Positions 16,718-24,185 of a stretch of DNA of 64,000 nucleotides are shown one piece after another. The notes below the pieces were generated by a model. The model saw only the letters and a program-made list of their open reading frames with translations. It searched no databases and was not told the origin of the DNA. The position numbers and the translations under genes were made by a program. Each line of letters opens with the position of its first letter. The stretch's first letter is position 1. This DNA is from Arthrobacter antioxidans (lineage in GTDB: Bacteria > Actinomycetota > Actinomycetes > Actinomycetales > Micrococcaceae): assembly GCF_023100725.1 (NCBI RefSeq), contig NZ_CP095501.1, positions 806,001 to 870,000 on the forward strand. The letters are read 5' to 3'.

Positions 16718-18064
16718 GTGCGGACCTCGACAGCAATCGTCGCCGGTCTCGCCCTGTTCCTGGTGGTCATCGGCCTCATAGCAGGCGGCATCAGCGGGGC
16801 ACTCATCATGGCTGCCACGTTCGCGCTCTTCACCGGGCTCTACACACTCCTGACCAACCGGCCGTCCTGGGCTCGCCTCGGAGGCCGGAAGGCCGGTGCG
16901 ATCACCGCGGGTGCCGCCGTCGTCGCCATGCTCGCCGGATGCGCCATCGCCCCGGCCTCGGACACGGCGCCCACAGCTGTTGCTGAGCAGGCGACCGCGT
17001 CGGCCGAGCCGACGACGACGCCGAGCACCAGCGCTCCGACCGCGTCGGCAACGCCGTCCGCAAAGCCGACGCCGTCGCCCACCCCGAGCCCGACGTCGAG
17101 CCCGGCGCCCTCGGACGTCGCTCCGCTCGATTCGGAGACCGTTGTTGACGCGGACGGCACGCCCCGTGCGCCGTCGGACCAGCCCGCCTTCAACACCACA
17201 GCACTCGCGGTGCTGGAGACGCTGCCCATCAAGGGCCGCGCGCCGAAGACCGGGTACGACCGCGAGGAGTTCGGGCAGGCGTGGGCCGACGTCGACCGCA
17301 ACGGGTGCGACACCCGCAACGACATGCTGAACCGCGACCTGACGGAGATCGCCTACGCCAACTCCGTTCCCTGCAAGGTGCAGTCCGGCGTGCTGGACGA
17401 CCCCTACACCGGCACCGTGATCCCGTTCCTGCGCGGCCAGGCAACGAGCAGCGACGTGCAGATCGACCACGTCGTCGCGCTCTCGGACGCATGGCAGAAG
17501 GGTGCCCAGCAGCTGAGTTTCGACCAGCGCGTTGCCTTCGCGAACGATCCGCTGAACCTGCAGTCCACGGACGGCCCCACGAACCAGCAGAAGAGCGACG
17601 GCGACGCCGCCACGTGGCTGCCGCCGAACAAGGGCTACCGCTGCGAGTACGTGGCCCGGCAGGTCTCGGTCAAGGCGACCTATACCCTGTGGGTCACGCA
17701 GGCCGAACACGACGTCATGGCGACGATCCTGTCCGACTGCAACGGCATCCTCGCACCGACCAACCAGATGGCGCCGTCGATCGCAGCGCCGGCGGAACCG
17801 GTCGAGACGCCGGCACCCGCGCCCGTCGTCGTGCCGGTCGTGCCGGCACCGGCTCCCGCTGCTCCCGCACCCGTGGCACCTGCACCGGTAGCCCCGGCAC
17901 CTGCGCCGGTCGCGCCCGCTCCAGTGGCTCCGGCTCCCGCTGCTCCGTACTACCAGAACTGCTCGGAAGTCCGCGCCGCGGGCGCGGCCCCGATCGCGGC
18001 GGGTTCGCCCGGTTTCCAGGCGAAGTTCGACCGCGACAACGACGGGATCGGCTGCGACAGCTAG
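16718..18064 (+). CDS. Membrane-anchored HNH endonuclease (DUF1524/GmrSD C-terminal type) with excalibur domain
   Basis: 448 residues from GTG 16718. Two or three hydrophobic segments occupy residues 6-75, ending in MLAGCAIAPA. A Thr/Ser/Pro-rich linker (80-130) leads to the nuclease domain at about 150-340. That domain has SSDVQIDHVVALSDAW with the catalytic His, then FANDPLNLQSTDGPTNQQKSDGD and WLPPNKGYRC, the usual DUF1524-like pattern. A repetitive Pro/Ala/Val linker at 350-410 precedes the excalibur calcium-binding motif FDRDNDGIGCDS at the C-terminus. It is a probable cell-envelope nuclease used for DNA scavenging or processing. No ATG start is available; the frame is open upstream, so the N-terminus is uncertain. 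Confidence 0.88.
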   Translation: MRTSTAIVAGLALFLVVIGLIAGGISGALIMAATFALFTGLYTLLTNRPSWARLGGRKAGAITAGAAVVAMLAGCAIAPASDTAPTAVAEQATASAEPTTTPSTSAPTASATPSAKPTPSPTPSPTSSPAPSDVAPLDSETVVDADGTPRAPSDQPAFNTTALAVLETLPIKGRAPKTGYDREEFGQAWADVDRNGCDTRNDMLNRDLTEIAYANSVPCKVQSGVLDDPYTGTVIPFLRGQATSSDVQIDHVVALSDAWQKGAQQLSFDQRVAFANDPLNLQSTDGPTNQQKSDGDAATWLPPNKGYRCEYVARQVSVKATYTLWVTQAEHDVMATILSDCNGILAPTNQMAPSIAAPAEPVETPAPAPVVVPVVPAPAPAAPAPVAPAPVAPAPAPVAPAPVAPAPAAPYYQNCSEVRAAGAAPIAAGSPGFQAKFDRDNDGIGCDS

Positions 18065-18091
18065 CTGAACCCACCACAACGAACGACGGCT

Positions 18092-18126
18092 GGGCAGTAA
18101 CCCATTGGTTTCAAGGGTTACTGCCC
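18092..18126 (+). terminator. Hairpin terminator after the HNH gene
   Basis: A perfect 12-bp inverted repeat (GGGCAGTAACCC at 18092-18103 and its complement at 18115-18126) with an 11-base loop, 28 bp past the HNH stop. The trailing bases CGTTTGTG are only moderately T-rich. Confidence 0.7.
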
Positions 18127-18278
18127 CGTTTGTGTCTGGTGGCTGGGCACGTGGTGATCAAGCATGGCTGTGGGGTTACGGCTGACAGGAGGGCCAGCTT
18201 TGGGCGTGGCAGAGCCATGACCGTGAACCATTTCCGGGTCCACACTGTAGTCACAGTAAGTTCGGTGAGGGCAGGCGC

Positions 18279-18527
18279 GTGATGGTGCTCGAGTGTGTGG
18301 GGGTCGGAGCTGGACCTGTCGGACTCGCCGCACGTGCGGCGCTGTCGCGGCTCGACATCGACCACGTTGTTCTCGAGCGGGCCCGACCAGGTGAGACCTG
18401 GCGATATCATCACCCACTCTGTGCGAGCCTATTTGAGCTCGACGAACCTCTGGCGGCCGACAGCGACAGCTGTGATGATGCGCTTCGGAAAACAAGCCAG
18501 CTATTGTTCGCCGCAGACCACATTTGA
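18279..18527 (+). pseudogene. Remnant of a flavin-containing monooxygenase N-terminus
   Basis: The first 40 codons read as the FAD-binding Rossmann start of a flavin monooxygenase: VGVGAGPVGLAARAALSRL, then DIDHVVLERARPGETWR, which is the usual GxGxxG, helix, and LERGxxGxTWR series. After about codon 42 the similarity stops and an unrelated sequence runs to a stop at 18527. Full-length enzymes exceed 350 residues, so about 90 percent is missing. It is best read as a decayed insertion or deletion remnant in the accessory region. Expression is unlikely to give an active enzyme. Confidence 0.6.
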
Positions 18528-18614
18528 CGGCAGGACTTAGAGCAGCCAGTGCCAGCCCGAAATAATGTGGGCAGTTCCCAGCAATTCGAGGACGTCCACA
18601 GGGCCGCTGCTGCT

Positions 18615-18637
18615 AATTTCAGTTCATGGCTGAAATT
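18615..18637. repeat. 8-bp inverted repeat centred on a start codon
   Basis: AATTTCAG at 18615-18622 and CTGAAATT at 18630-18637 flank the loop that contains the ATG (18626-18628) of the next gene. No Shine-Dalgarno sequence is visible, so the repeat may act as an operator or as an mRNA hairpin presenting the start codon. Confidence 0.5.
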
Positions 18638-19336
18638 CGTGAGATCGACGTCGACTACAACTTCTTCAATGACACGCCGGCGGGTAAGGACCCTGACAGT
18701 CACAGCCCCACGCTCCGGCGATACCACCAGCTCCTATGGACCAAGCCGCTCCCTGACGGGCGACCGTTCGAGCTTCACGCTGGGCTTGCTCGCTCGCCGT
18801 ACCTCGTGTACGAAGCAGCGGGCACAAGGTTTGTTCTCGGAAGCGACACAATAGCGACGCGGCATCGAAGGAAACTGCACCACCTCTACACGCAGCTTTC
18901 CGACGAGGTTAATGACGCGTTCCTGCGACGCTCGTACACGATTTGCGGCTTTATGATTTTTCCGGTTTCGCGGGGCAGTATCAACCAGAGGCGCGGAACT
19001 CACCCACGGATCCAAGATCGATGGGATTTGACCCTTGAAGCAATCCGGCGCTTCTATGAGGGCGGCACAAGCCCCTTGGCCGCGACGCTGGATCGCTACG
19101 CCGCGTTCTTCACGCTCTTCGGCTCCTTCGACGGATACATCAAACATTTCCATCTCGGCGACTTCCTCGATAATGAAGGTGCGGTGCGCTTCCTGCTCCC
19201 CTTCGACAACTTCAAGTCGGCGGTGCTGCCGTCCGATCTGCCCACTTATGCGCAATACCGCCAAGACAGTCTGGAACTGTTCGAGGCACGCCGCCTCCGC
19301 ATTCTGGACGAGATCAACCGCTCGTCACTCGGCTGA
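18626..19336 (+). CDS. DUF6994-like protein of unknown function
   Basis: 236 residues, no signal peptide or membrane segment. The N-terminal part YNFFNDTPAGKDPDSHSPTL, RRYHQLLWTKPLPDGRPFEL and the later SYTICGFMIFP, DRWDLTLEAIRRFY and LPFDNFKSAVLPSDLP recall the DUF6994 family, whose members often occur singly in mobile or variable regions. No catalytic motif is recognised. The gene has no Shine-Dalgarno sequence and its ATG lies in the loop of an 8-bp inverted repeat. It is followed by a strong terminator shared with the convergent aldo/keto reductase gene. The family name is from memory and moderately sure. Confidence 0.65.
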   Translation: MAEIREIDVDYNFFNDTPAGKDPDSHSPTLRRYHQLLWTKPLPDGRPFELHAGLARSPYLVYEAAGTRFVLGSDTIATRHRRKLHHLYTQLSDEVNDAFLRRSYTICGFMIFPVSRGSINQRRGTHPRIQDRWDLTLEAIRRFYEGGTSPLAATLDRYAAFFTLFGSFDGYIKHFHLGDFLDNEGAVRFLLPFDNFKSAVLPSDLPTYAQYRQDSLELFEARRLRILDEINRSSLG

Positions 19337-19437
19337 ACACCGGCTCCGGTAGGCGAGGCATGGTGGTTTCAGCCGGTCAATGCAAGTGTCCTGCTTGCTA
19401 CCGACCCAGCGGTTGGGTCTCCAGGGGCGGCCATGAC

Positions 19438-19484
19438 CGACGACGGCGGGGCAGCCACTTATAGTGACTGCCCCGCCGTCGTCG
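19438..19484. terminator. Bidirectional terminator hairpin
   Basis: A 17-bp perfect outer stem (19438-19454 with 19468-19484) plus an inner CACT/AGTG stem lies between the convergent DUF6994-like and aldo/keto reductase genes. The stem core GACGACGGCGGGGC resembles that of other hairpins in this window. Confidence 0.8.
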
Positions 19485-19496
19485 TTCGGGGACGTG

Positions 19497-20399
19497 CTAC
19501 ATGCTCCACAGCTCCGCGTGGATGTCCGTCTCGTCCGACCAGCGCCGGTGCAGGGCGAAGAGCTCGTCCACGATGTCCTGCGGCAGTGGCGTGATGTCCT
19601 GGCTGTAGGCGAGCAGCTCGCGCAGGTTCTCCTCGCGGCTCGCCGAACCGACGGTGGAGACCACCTGCGGGGTGCTGTGCGCGAAGCGGATGCAGAACTC
19701 GGCCCAGCTCTCGATGCCGGAGCGCTCGAAGATGGGCGCCACCTCGATGGCCCGCTCCTGCAGGTACGGCTTCCACGCGGCGCCCGGGACGTCGCGCAGC
19801 TCATGGACGGGAGCGCCGGCCACGGTGCGCATCGAGATGATGGCCTTGTCCTGCGCCAGCAGTTCGTCCCACAGCTCATTCGCCGCGAAGCGCTGCAACG
19901 GGTTGAGGTAGAAGATGTAGCCGTCGATCAGACCGTCCAGATGCCCGGCCCGCAGCGCCTTGAGCGGGGCCTCCGAGGTCCACGGGAAGATCTCGAGGAC
20001 GAAGCGCCCCACGAGGCCCTCGTCCTTGATGCGCTGGAGGTCGGAGAGTGTGGGGCCGCCCGACGGCATGTCGTCCGCGAACGCACCCACACCGGTGAGC
20101 TGCCCGATGTCGATGGAGCTGATGCCCAGGGGCTCGATGTTCTCGGCGATGGTGGCGCGGACATCGTCGGCCGTCCCGCCGCCCAGTTTCACGATGACCG
20201 GCGGAACCTTGCTGCGGTCCTCTTCGAAGGCGGCACCGAGGACCTCGAGCGCGTGGTCGTACTGGCGGGACGTGTGGAGCCAGAGGCCGGCGTCGATCGC
20301 CGTGCGGGCCATGTGCGCCTGCTGCTCGTGGGGGACGTCGTCGTGCCCGAGCCGCGTGGTGCCGTAGATGAACGGGGGAAGGTCTGCCAGAGGTTTCAT
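19497..20399 (-). CDS. Aldo/keto reductase family protein with altered catalytic residues
   Basis: 300 residues with the AKR barrel pattern: FIYGTTRLGHDD at the start, LHTSRQYDHALEVLGAAF, PPVIVKLGGG, and the NADPH-binding end STVGSASREENLRELL. The usual tetrad is Asp, Tyr, Lys, His. Tyr and Lys are in place, but the Asp of the DTSxxY motif is His and the His-containing segment reads IGQLTGVG. The family is clear but a standard NADPH reductase mechanism is doubtful. It is transcribed away from an MmyB-type regulator whose start is 71 bp distant, a common arrangement in which the regulator controls the enzyme gene. Confidence 0.85.
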   Translation of the reverse strand: MKPLADLPPFIYGTTRLGHDDVPHEQQAHMARTAIDAGLWLHTSRQYDHALEVLGAAFEEDRSKVPPVIVKLGGGTADDVRATIAENIEPLGISSIDIGQLTGVGAFADDMPSGGPTLSDLQRIKDEGLVGRFVLEIFPWTSEAPLKALRAGHLDGLIDGYIFYLNPLQRFAANELWDELLAQDKAIISMRTVAGAPVHELRDVPGAAWKPYLQERAIEVAPIFERSGIESWAEFCIRFAHSTPQVVSTVGSASREENLRELLAYSQDITPLPQDIVDELFALHRRWSDETDIHAELWSM

Positions 20400-20470
20400 T
20401 GCCTCAGGCTACCGGCGGGAGGCGCCCGCTGACGGAACCCTGCCGGGACGGTGAGGCAAGGTGCGGCAGA

Positions 20471-21331
20471 ATGGAAGCCATGGACCGGGCCGCAGAGATC
20501 TCCGCTTTCCTGCGCTCGCGACGCGCACGGCTCTCACCCACCGACCTCGGTGCTCCGTTCGACGGCCGTGTGCGCCGGGTTCCCGGGCTCCGTCGCGAGG
20601 AAGTGGCCCGCCTCGCCGGGATGAGCGCCGACTACTACATGCGGATCGAGCAGGGCCGCGGGGGTGCGGTGTCCCTCGAGATCATCGACGCCATCGCCCA
20701 GGCCCTCCGCCTCGACACCGTGGAGCGGAACCACCTCCTCAACCTCTGCGGCACCCCCACCCCGCACCACACACCCACGTACGAGCCGCAGCGGGTGCGG
20801 CCCGGGCTGTACGACCTGCTGTCCGTCATGGAGTCCGTCCCCGCGATCATCCTCGGCCGCCGCACGGACGTGCTCGCCAGCAACCGCCTGGCGCGGGCGC
20901 TGATGACCGACTTCGAGGCCCTCCCGGCCACCCGCCGTAACTACGCCCGCTTCATCCTGCTGGACCCGAAGGCGCGGGAGCTCTACGAGGACTGGGAACA
21001 GGTCAGCGAGCAGACCACCGCGATGCTCCACCTCGATGTCGGACGCTTTCCGGACGATCGCCAGCTCGCCGACCTCATCGCCGACCTTCGCGAGGGCTGC
21101 CCCGAATTCCCGCGCTTCTGGGACGACCAGAACGTCCACGAGAAGGACCAGGGCGAGATCCGCTTCCACCACCCGGTGGTCGGCGACTTCACGCTGCACT
21201 ACCAGACCCTGCTCGTCCCCGGCGAGGCGGACCAGAGCGTCTGCACCTACTACGGGGCACCGGGTTCCGGCAGCGAAGCGGCGCTCGCGCGCCTGGCCCG
21301 GGCGACGACGTCGGCCCCGGCTCCCGCCTGA
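20471..21331 (+). CDS. Helix-turn-helix regulator with MmyB-like ligand-binding domain
   Basis: About 286 residues. The N-terminal XRE helix-turn-helix (residues 8-75) includes FLRSRRARLSPTDLG, the family hallmark RRVPGLRREEVARLAGMSADYY and RIEQGRGGAVS. The C-terminal domain, with PAIILGRRTDVLASNRLARAL and NYARFILLDPKARELYEDWE, matches the MmyB-type regulator ligand-binding (MLTR) domain, which in relatives may bind fatty acids. ATG 20471 has AAGG 9 bases upstream; ATG 20480 is the alternative. The open frame before 20471 overlaps the promoter region. It probably regulates the divergent aldo/keto reductase and itself. Confidence 0.92.
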   Translation: MEAMDRAAEISAFLRSRRARLSPTDLGAPFDGRVRRVPGLRREEVARLAGMSADYYMRIEQGRGGAVSLEIIDAIAQALRLDTVERNHLLNLCGTPTPHHTPTYEPQRVRPGLYDLLSVMESVPAIILGRRTDVLASNRLARALMTDFEALPATRRNYARFILLDPKARELYEDWEQVSEQTTAMLHLDVGRFPDDRQLADLIADLREGCPEFPRFWDDQNVHEKDQGEIRFHHPVVGDFTLHYQTLLVPGEADQSVCTYYGAPGSGSEAALARLARATTSAPAPA

Positions 21332-21382
21332 TCGCATAGCAGGCTAGCCCCACGCAAACTAGGTCTGACGGGGAAGGTTTAG

Positions 21383-21398
21383 CGATGTGCGCGCATCG
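21383..21398. promoter_or_regulatory. Near-perfect 16-bp palindrome upstream of hxlB
   Basis: CGATG and CATCG arms flank a GCGC core, with one mismatched pair, in the 121-bp gap before the RuMP pair. It ends 54 bp before the hxlB ATG. It could be an operator; no regulator gene is adjacent except the MmyB-type regulator upstream. Confidence 0.4.
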
Positions 21399-21452
21399 TC
21401 AGGGGTGATGGACTGAAGTCCGGACGAACCCCCAACGGCAGGAGCCCCACCG

Positions 21453-22028
21453 ATGACCCAAGCACCCGAGGACCACTCGGTGCCCGCCGGCCTGCGCCTG
21501 CTCCACGAGGAACTCGTGGGTGCGGCGGACGGCCTGCAGGACGAGCAGCTCTCGGCGCTCGTCATCGAGATCCAGCAGGCGCGGCGCGTGTTCGTCACCG
21601 GGGGAGGGCGCAGCGGGCTCGCCCTGCGCATGCACGCCATGCGCCTCATGCACCTCGGCCTGACCGTCCACGTGGTGGGCGAGACCACGACGCCGGCCAT
21701 CGGCGACGGCGACCTCCTCCTCGTCGCGTCGGGCTCCGGCACGACGGCGGGCGCAGTAGCCGTGGCCGAGACGGCGGGCAGCGTCGGCGCTCGTGTCGCG
21801 GCCGTGACCACCGACGGCGAGTCGAAGCTCGCGGACCTCGCGGACAGCGTGGTGGTCATCCCTGCCGCACAGAAGACGGACCACGGCGGCACGGCGTCGC
21901 GCCAGTACTCCGGCAGCCTGTTCGAGCAGGCCCTGCTCCTGGTGCTCGACGCCACCTTCCACACCCTCTGGCAGGCCGACGGCACCCCCGCCGAAGACCT
22001 CTGGCCCCGGCACGCGAACCTCGAATAG
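21453..22028 (+). CDS. hxlB: 6-phospho-3-hexuloisomerase
   Basis: 191-residue SIS-domain isomerase that converts hexulose 6-phosphate to fructose 6-phosphate, the second step of the ribulose monophosphate route of formaldehyde fixation. The SIS features are VFVTGGGRSGLALRMHAMRLMHLG, VVGETTTPAIGDGDLLLVASGSGTT and the C-terminal DHGGTASRQYSGSLFEQALLL, all characteristic of this enzyme. AGGAG lies 8 bases before the ATG. The hxlA gene follows 45 bp later on the same strand. In non-methylotrophs the pair serves in formaldehyde detoxification or pentose supply. Confidence 0.95.
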   Translation: MTQAPEDHSVPAGLRLLHEELVGAADGLQDEQLSALVIEIQQARRVFVTGGGRSGLALRMHAMRLMHLGLTVHVVGETTTPAIGDGDLLLVASGSGTTAGAVAVAETAGSVGARVAAVTTDGESKLADLADSVVVIPAAQKTDHGGTASRQYSGSLFEQALLLVLDATFHTLWQADGTPAEDLWPRHANLE

Positions 22029-22073
22029 CGCGCGCCACCCTCATTCTTCATCCCAGCTAGCAAAGGACCTCTC

Positions 22074-22697
22074 ATGAAACTGCAACTCGCCATGGACGTA
22101 CTGACCGTCGAAGACGCCCTCGAGCTCTCCGGGAAGGTCGCCGAGTACGTCGACATCCTCGAGCTCGGCACCCCGCTCGTCAAGAACGAGGGCATGACCG
22201 CCGTCACCGCCATCAAGGAAGCCCACCCGGACAAGATCGTCTTCGCGGACCTCAAGACCATGGACGCCGGCGAGCTCGAAGCGGACGTCGCCTTCAAGGC
22301 TGGCGCCGACCTCGTGACCGTGCTCGGCGTCGCCGACGATTCCACCATCGCCGGAGCCATCAAGGCCGGCAAGGCCCACGGCAAGGGCGTCGTCGTGGAC
22401 CTCATCGGCGTCGACGACAAGGCGACCCGCGCCAAGGAGGTCACCGACCTCGGCGCCGAGTACGTCGAGTTCCACGCGGGCCTCGACGAGCAGGCCCAGG
22501 AGGGCTATGACCTGAACACCCTGCTCACCGCGGGCACGAAGTCCGGCGTCGCCTTCTCGGTGGCCGGTGGCGTGAAGCTCGCCACCCTCAAGGACGTCCA
22601 GGCCTCGGGTGCCGACGTCGCCGTCGTCGGCGGTGGCATCTACAGCGCCGACGATCCCGCCCAGGCTGCGAAGGACCTGCGCGACGCCATCGGCTGA
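22074..22697 (+). CDS. hxlA: 3-hexulose-6-phosphate synthase
   Basis: 207-residue TIM-barrel aldolase joining formaldehyde and ribulose 5-phosphate. It begins MKLQLAMDVLTVEDALEL and contains LGTPLVKNEGM, the active-site IVFADLKTMDAGELEAD, VEFHAGLDEQAQ and the phosphate-binding SVAGGVKL and AVVGGGIYSADDP stretches of the KGPDC/HPS family. Length is normal for a stand-alone synthase. AAAGGA lies 6 bases upstream of the ATG. It is the second gene of a two-gene unit closed by a strong hairpin; no other methylotrophy gene such as a methanol dehydrogenase is in view, which favours a detoxification role. Confidence 0.96.
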   Translation: MKLQLAMDVLTVEDALELSGKVAEYVDILELGTPLVKNEGMTAVTAIKEAHPDKIVFADLKTMDAGELEADVAFKAGADLVTVLGVADDSTIAGAIKAGKAHGKGVVVDLIGVDDKATRAKEVTDLGAEYVEFHAGLDEQAQEGYDLNTLLTAGTKSGVAFSVAGGVKLATLKDVQASGADVAVVGGGIYSADDPAQAAKDLRDAIG

Positions 22698-22732
22698 TCG
22701 CCTCGTTCAAAGCCGGACGACGATCGGTAGGA

Positions 22733-22764
22733 CGAAAGACCGGCCCTTCGGGACCGGTCTTTCG
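22733..22764 (+). terminator. Terminator of the hxlBA unit
   Basis: An 11-bp perfect stem (CGAAAGACCGG and its complement) closes on a C-UUCG-G tetraloop. The descending arm ends in CTTTCGTTGTG. It lies 36 bp after the hxlA stop. Confidence 0.85.
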
Positions 22765-22949
22765 TTGTGTGCAGGGCGAGTCGATGAGAACCGGGCAGGA
22801 GAATCCCGAGGGACGAGATGGCGTAGAGATCCGCTTCTTCCCCTCGCCTTATCGGTTTGTTCGTCGGGACTCGAGCAGGTGTGCTCGCGTTGTGTCCGTC
22901 ACACCTGATGTACTCGGGACAAGCCCTACCCGCTTCCCGGAAGGACACC

Positions 22950-24185
22950 ATGACCATCGACACCGCCGTCCTCGGCCTCTCCGACGCCCACACCACTGCC
23001 ATGCATGAGCTGTACCGGCACCTCCACGCCCACCCCGAGCTGTCCATGCAGGAGACGCACACGGCCGCGTTCATCCTCGAGAAGCTGAACCACCTCGGGC
23101 TCGAGGCGTTCATGTGCGGCGGGACCGGCGTCGTCGGGGTGCTGCGCAACGGCGACGGACCCGTGGTCGGCTACCGTGCCGACACCGACGGTCTGCCCAT
23201 CGCCGAGGACACCGGCCTGGACTACGCGAGCACGACGTCGGGCCACCTCGCCGACGGCACCGAGGTCCCCGTGATGCACGGCTGCGGCCACGACACCCAC
23301 GTGACCGTGGGCCTCACTGTTGCACAGCTGCTCACGGAGCACCGAGACGCCTGGTCCGGCACGGTGGTCTTCGTCTTCCAGCCCGGTGAGGAGACCGGCG
23401 AGGGCGCCGAAGCCATGGTGGAGGACGGTCTGTGGGACAAGGCGCCCATGCCGTCGATCATCTACGGGCAGCACGTGTGGCCGGGCCTCGCCGGCACCGT
23501 GAACATCAGCAAAGGCACGGCCATGGCAATGGCCGACTCCTGGAAGGTCACCGTCCACGGCCAGCAGGCGCACGGCTCGCAGCCGGACCAGTCGATCGAC
23601 CCGATCGTGCTCGGCGCGCACATGGTGGTCCGGATCCAGACGATCGTGGCCCGCGAGGTGCACCCGATGAAGTCGGCGGTCGTCACCATCGGTACGTTCC
23701 ACGGGGGACTGAAGGAGAACATCATCCCGGCGTCGGCCGAGTTCACCGTCAACGTGCGCACGTTCGACGTCGACGTGCGGGAGCGCGTGCTCGGCTCGCT
23801 GCGGCGCATCATCAGCGCCGAGGCTGCCGCGTCGGGGGCGCCGGAGCCCGTGATCGACGAGATCAGCAGCTTCCCGCAGTGCTACAACGACCCCTCCTCC
23901 ACGGAGGACGTCATGGCCGCGCTGGGCGAGGTGCTCGGCGAGGACGCCGTCATCGAGTCCCCGCCCGTGATGGGCAGCGAGGACTTCGGACTTCTCGCCG
24001 AGGCCATCGGCGTGCCGAGCGTCTACTGGTTCTTCGGTGGGCACCCGCAGGGCCTGCTCGACGGCGACGATCCTGTGCCGGGCAACCACTCGCCGTTCTT
24101 CGCACCGGCCATCGAGCCGACCCTGACCACCGGCGTGCTGGCCGCCATGACGGCGCTGCTCTCGAAGGTGGGGACGACGGCATGA
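22950..24185 (+). CDS. M20 family amidohydrolase (hippurate/IAA-amino acid hydrolase type)
   Basis: 411-residue metal-dependent amidohydrolase. The metal site motifs MHGCGHDTHVTVGL and FQPGEETGEGAEAM and the dimerisation-domain stretch HGSQPDQSIDPIVLGAHMV are typical of the M20D group that splits N-acyl amino acids. MGSEDFGLLAE near the end carries the last metal ligand region. The start ATG 22950 has GGAAGG 5 bases upstream; the 31 codons before it contain no family similarity. The amidase gene overlaps its stop by 4 bases (ATGA), so the two enzymes probably act on related amide substrates. It has no signal peptide and should act in the cytoplasm. Confidence 0.93.
   Translation: MTIDTAVLGLSDAHTTAMHELYRHLHAHPELSMQETHTAAFILEKLNHLGLEAFMCGGTGVVGVLRNGDGPVVGYRADTDGLPIAEDTGLDYASTTSGHLADGTEVPVMHGCGHDTHVTVGLTVAQLLTEHRDAWSGTVVFVFQPGEETGEGAEAMVEDGLWDKAPMPSIIYGQHVWPGLAGTVNISKGTAMAMADSWKVTVHGQQAHGSQPDQSIDPIVLGAHMVVRIQTIVAREVHPMKSAVVTIGTFHGGLKENIIPASAEFTVNVRTFDVDVRERVLGSLRRIISAEAAASGAPEPVIDEISSFPQCYNDPSSTEDVMAALGEVLGEDAVIESPPVMGSEDFGLLAEAIGVPSVYWFFGGHPQGLLDGDDPVPGNHSPFFAPAIEPTLTTGVLAAMTALLSKVGTTA

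Noticed and set aside
18065..18625. Possible attachment site near the HNH terminator
   Set aside because: The 12-bp repeat forms a hairpin suited to termination, and no integrase, tRNA gene or matching direct repeat was found.
23432..24181. Long open frame in front of the amidase
   Set aside because: It is a shadow of the M20 gene; the amidase N-terminus begins at ATG 24182 with normal family sequence.
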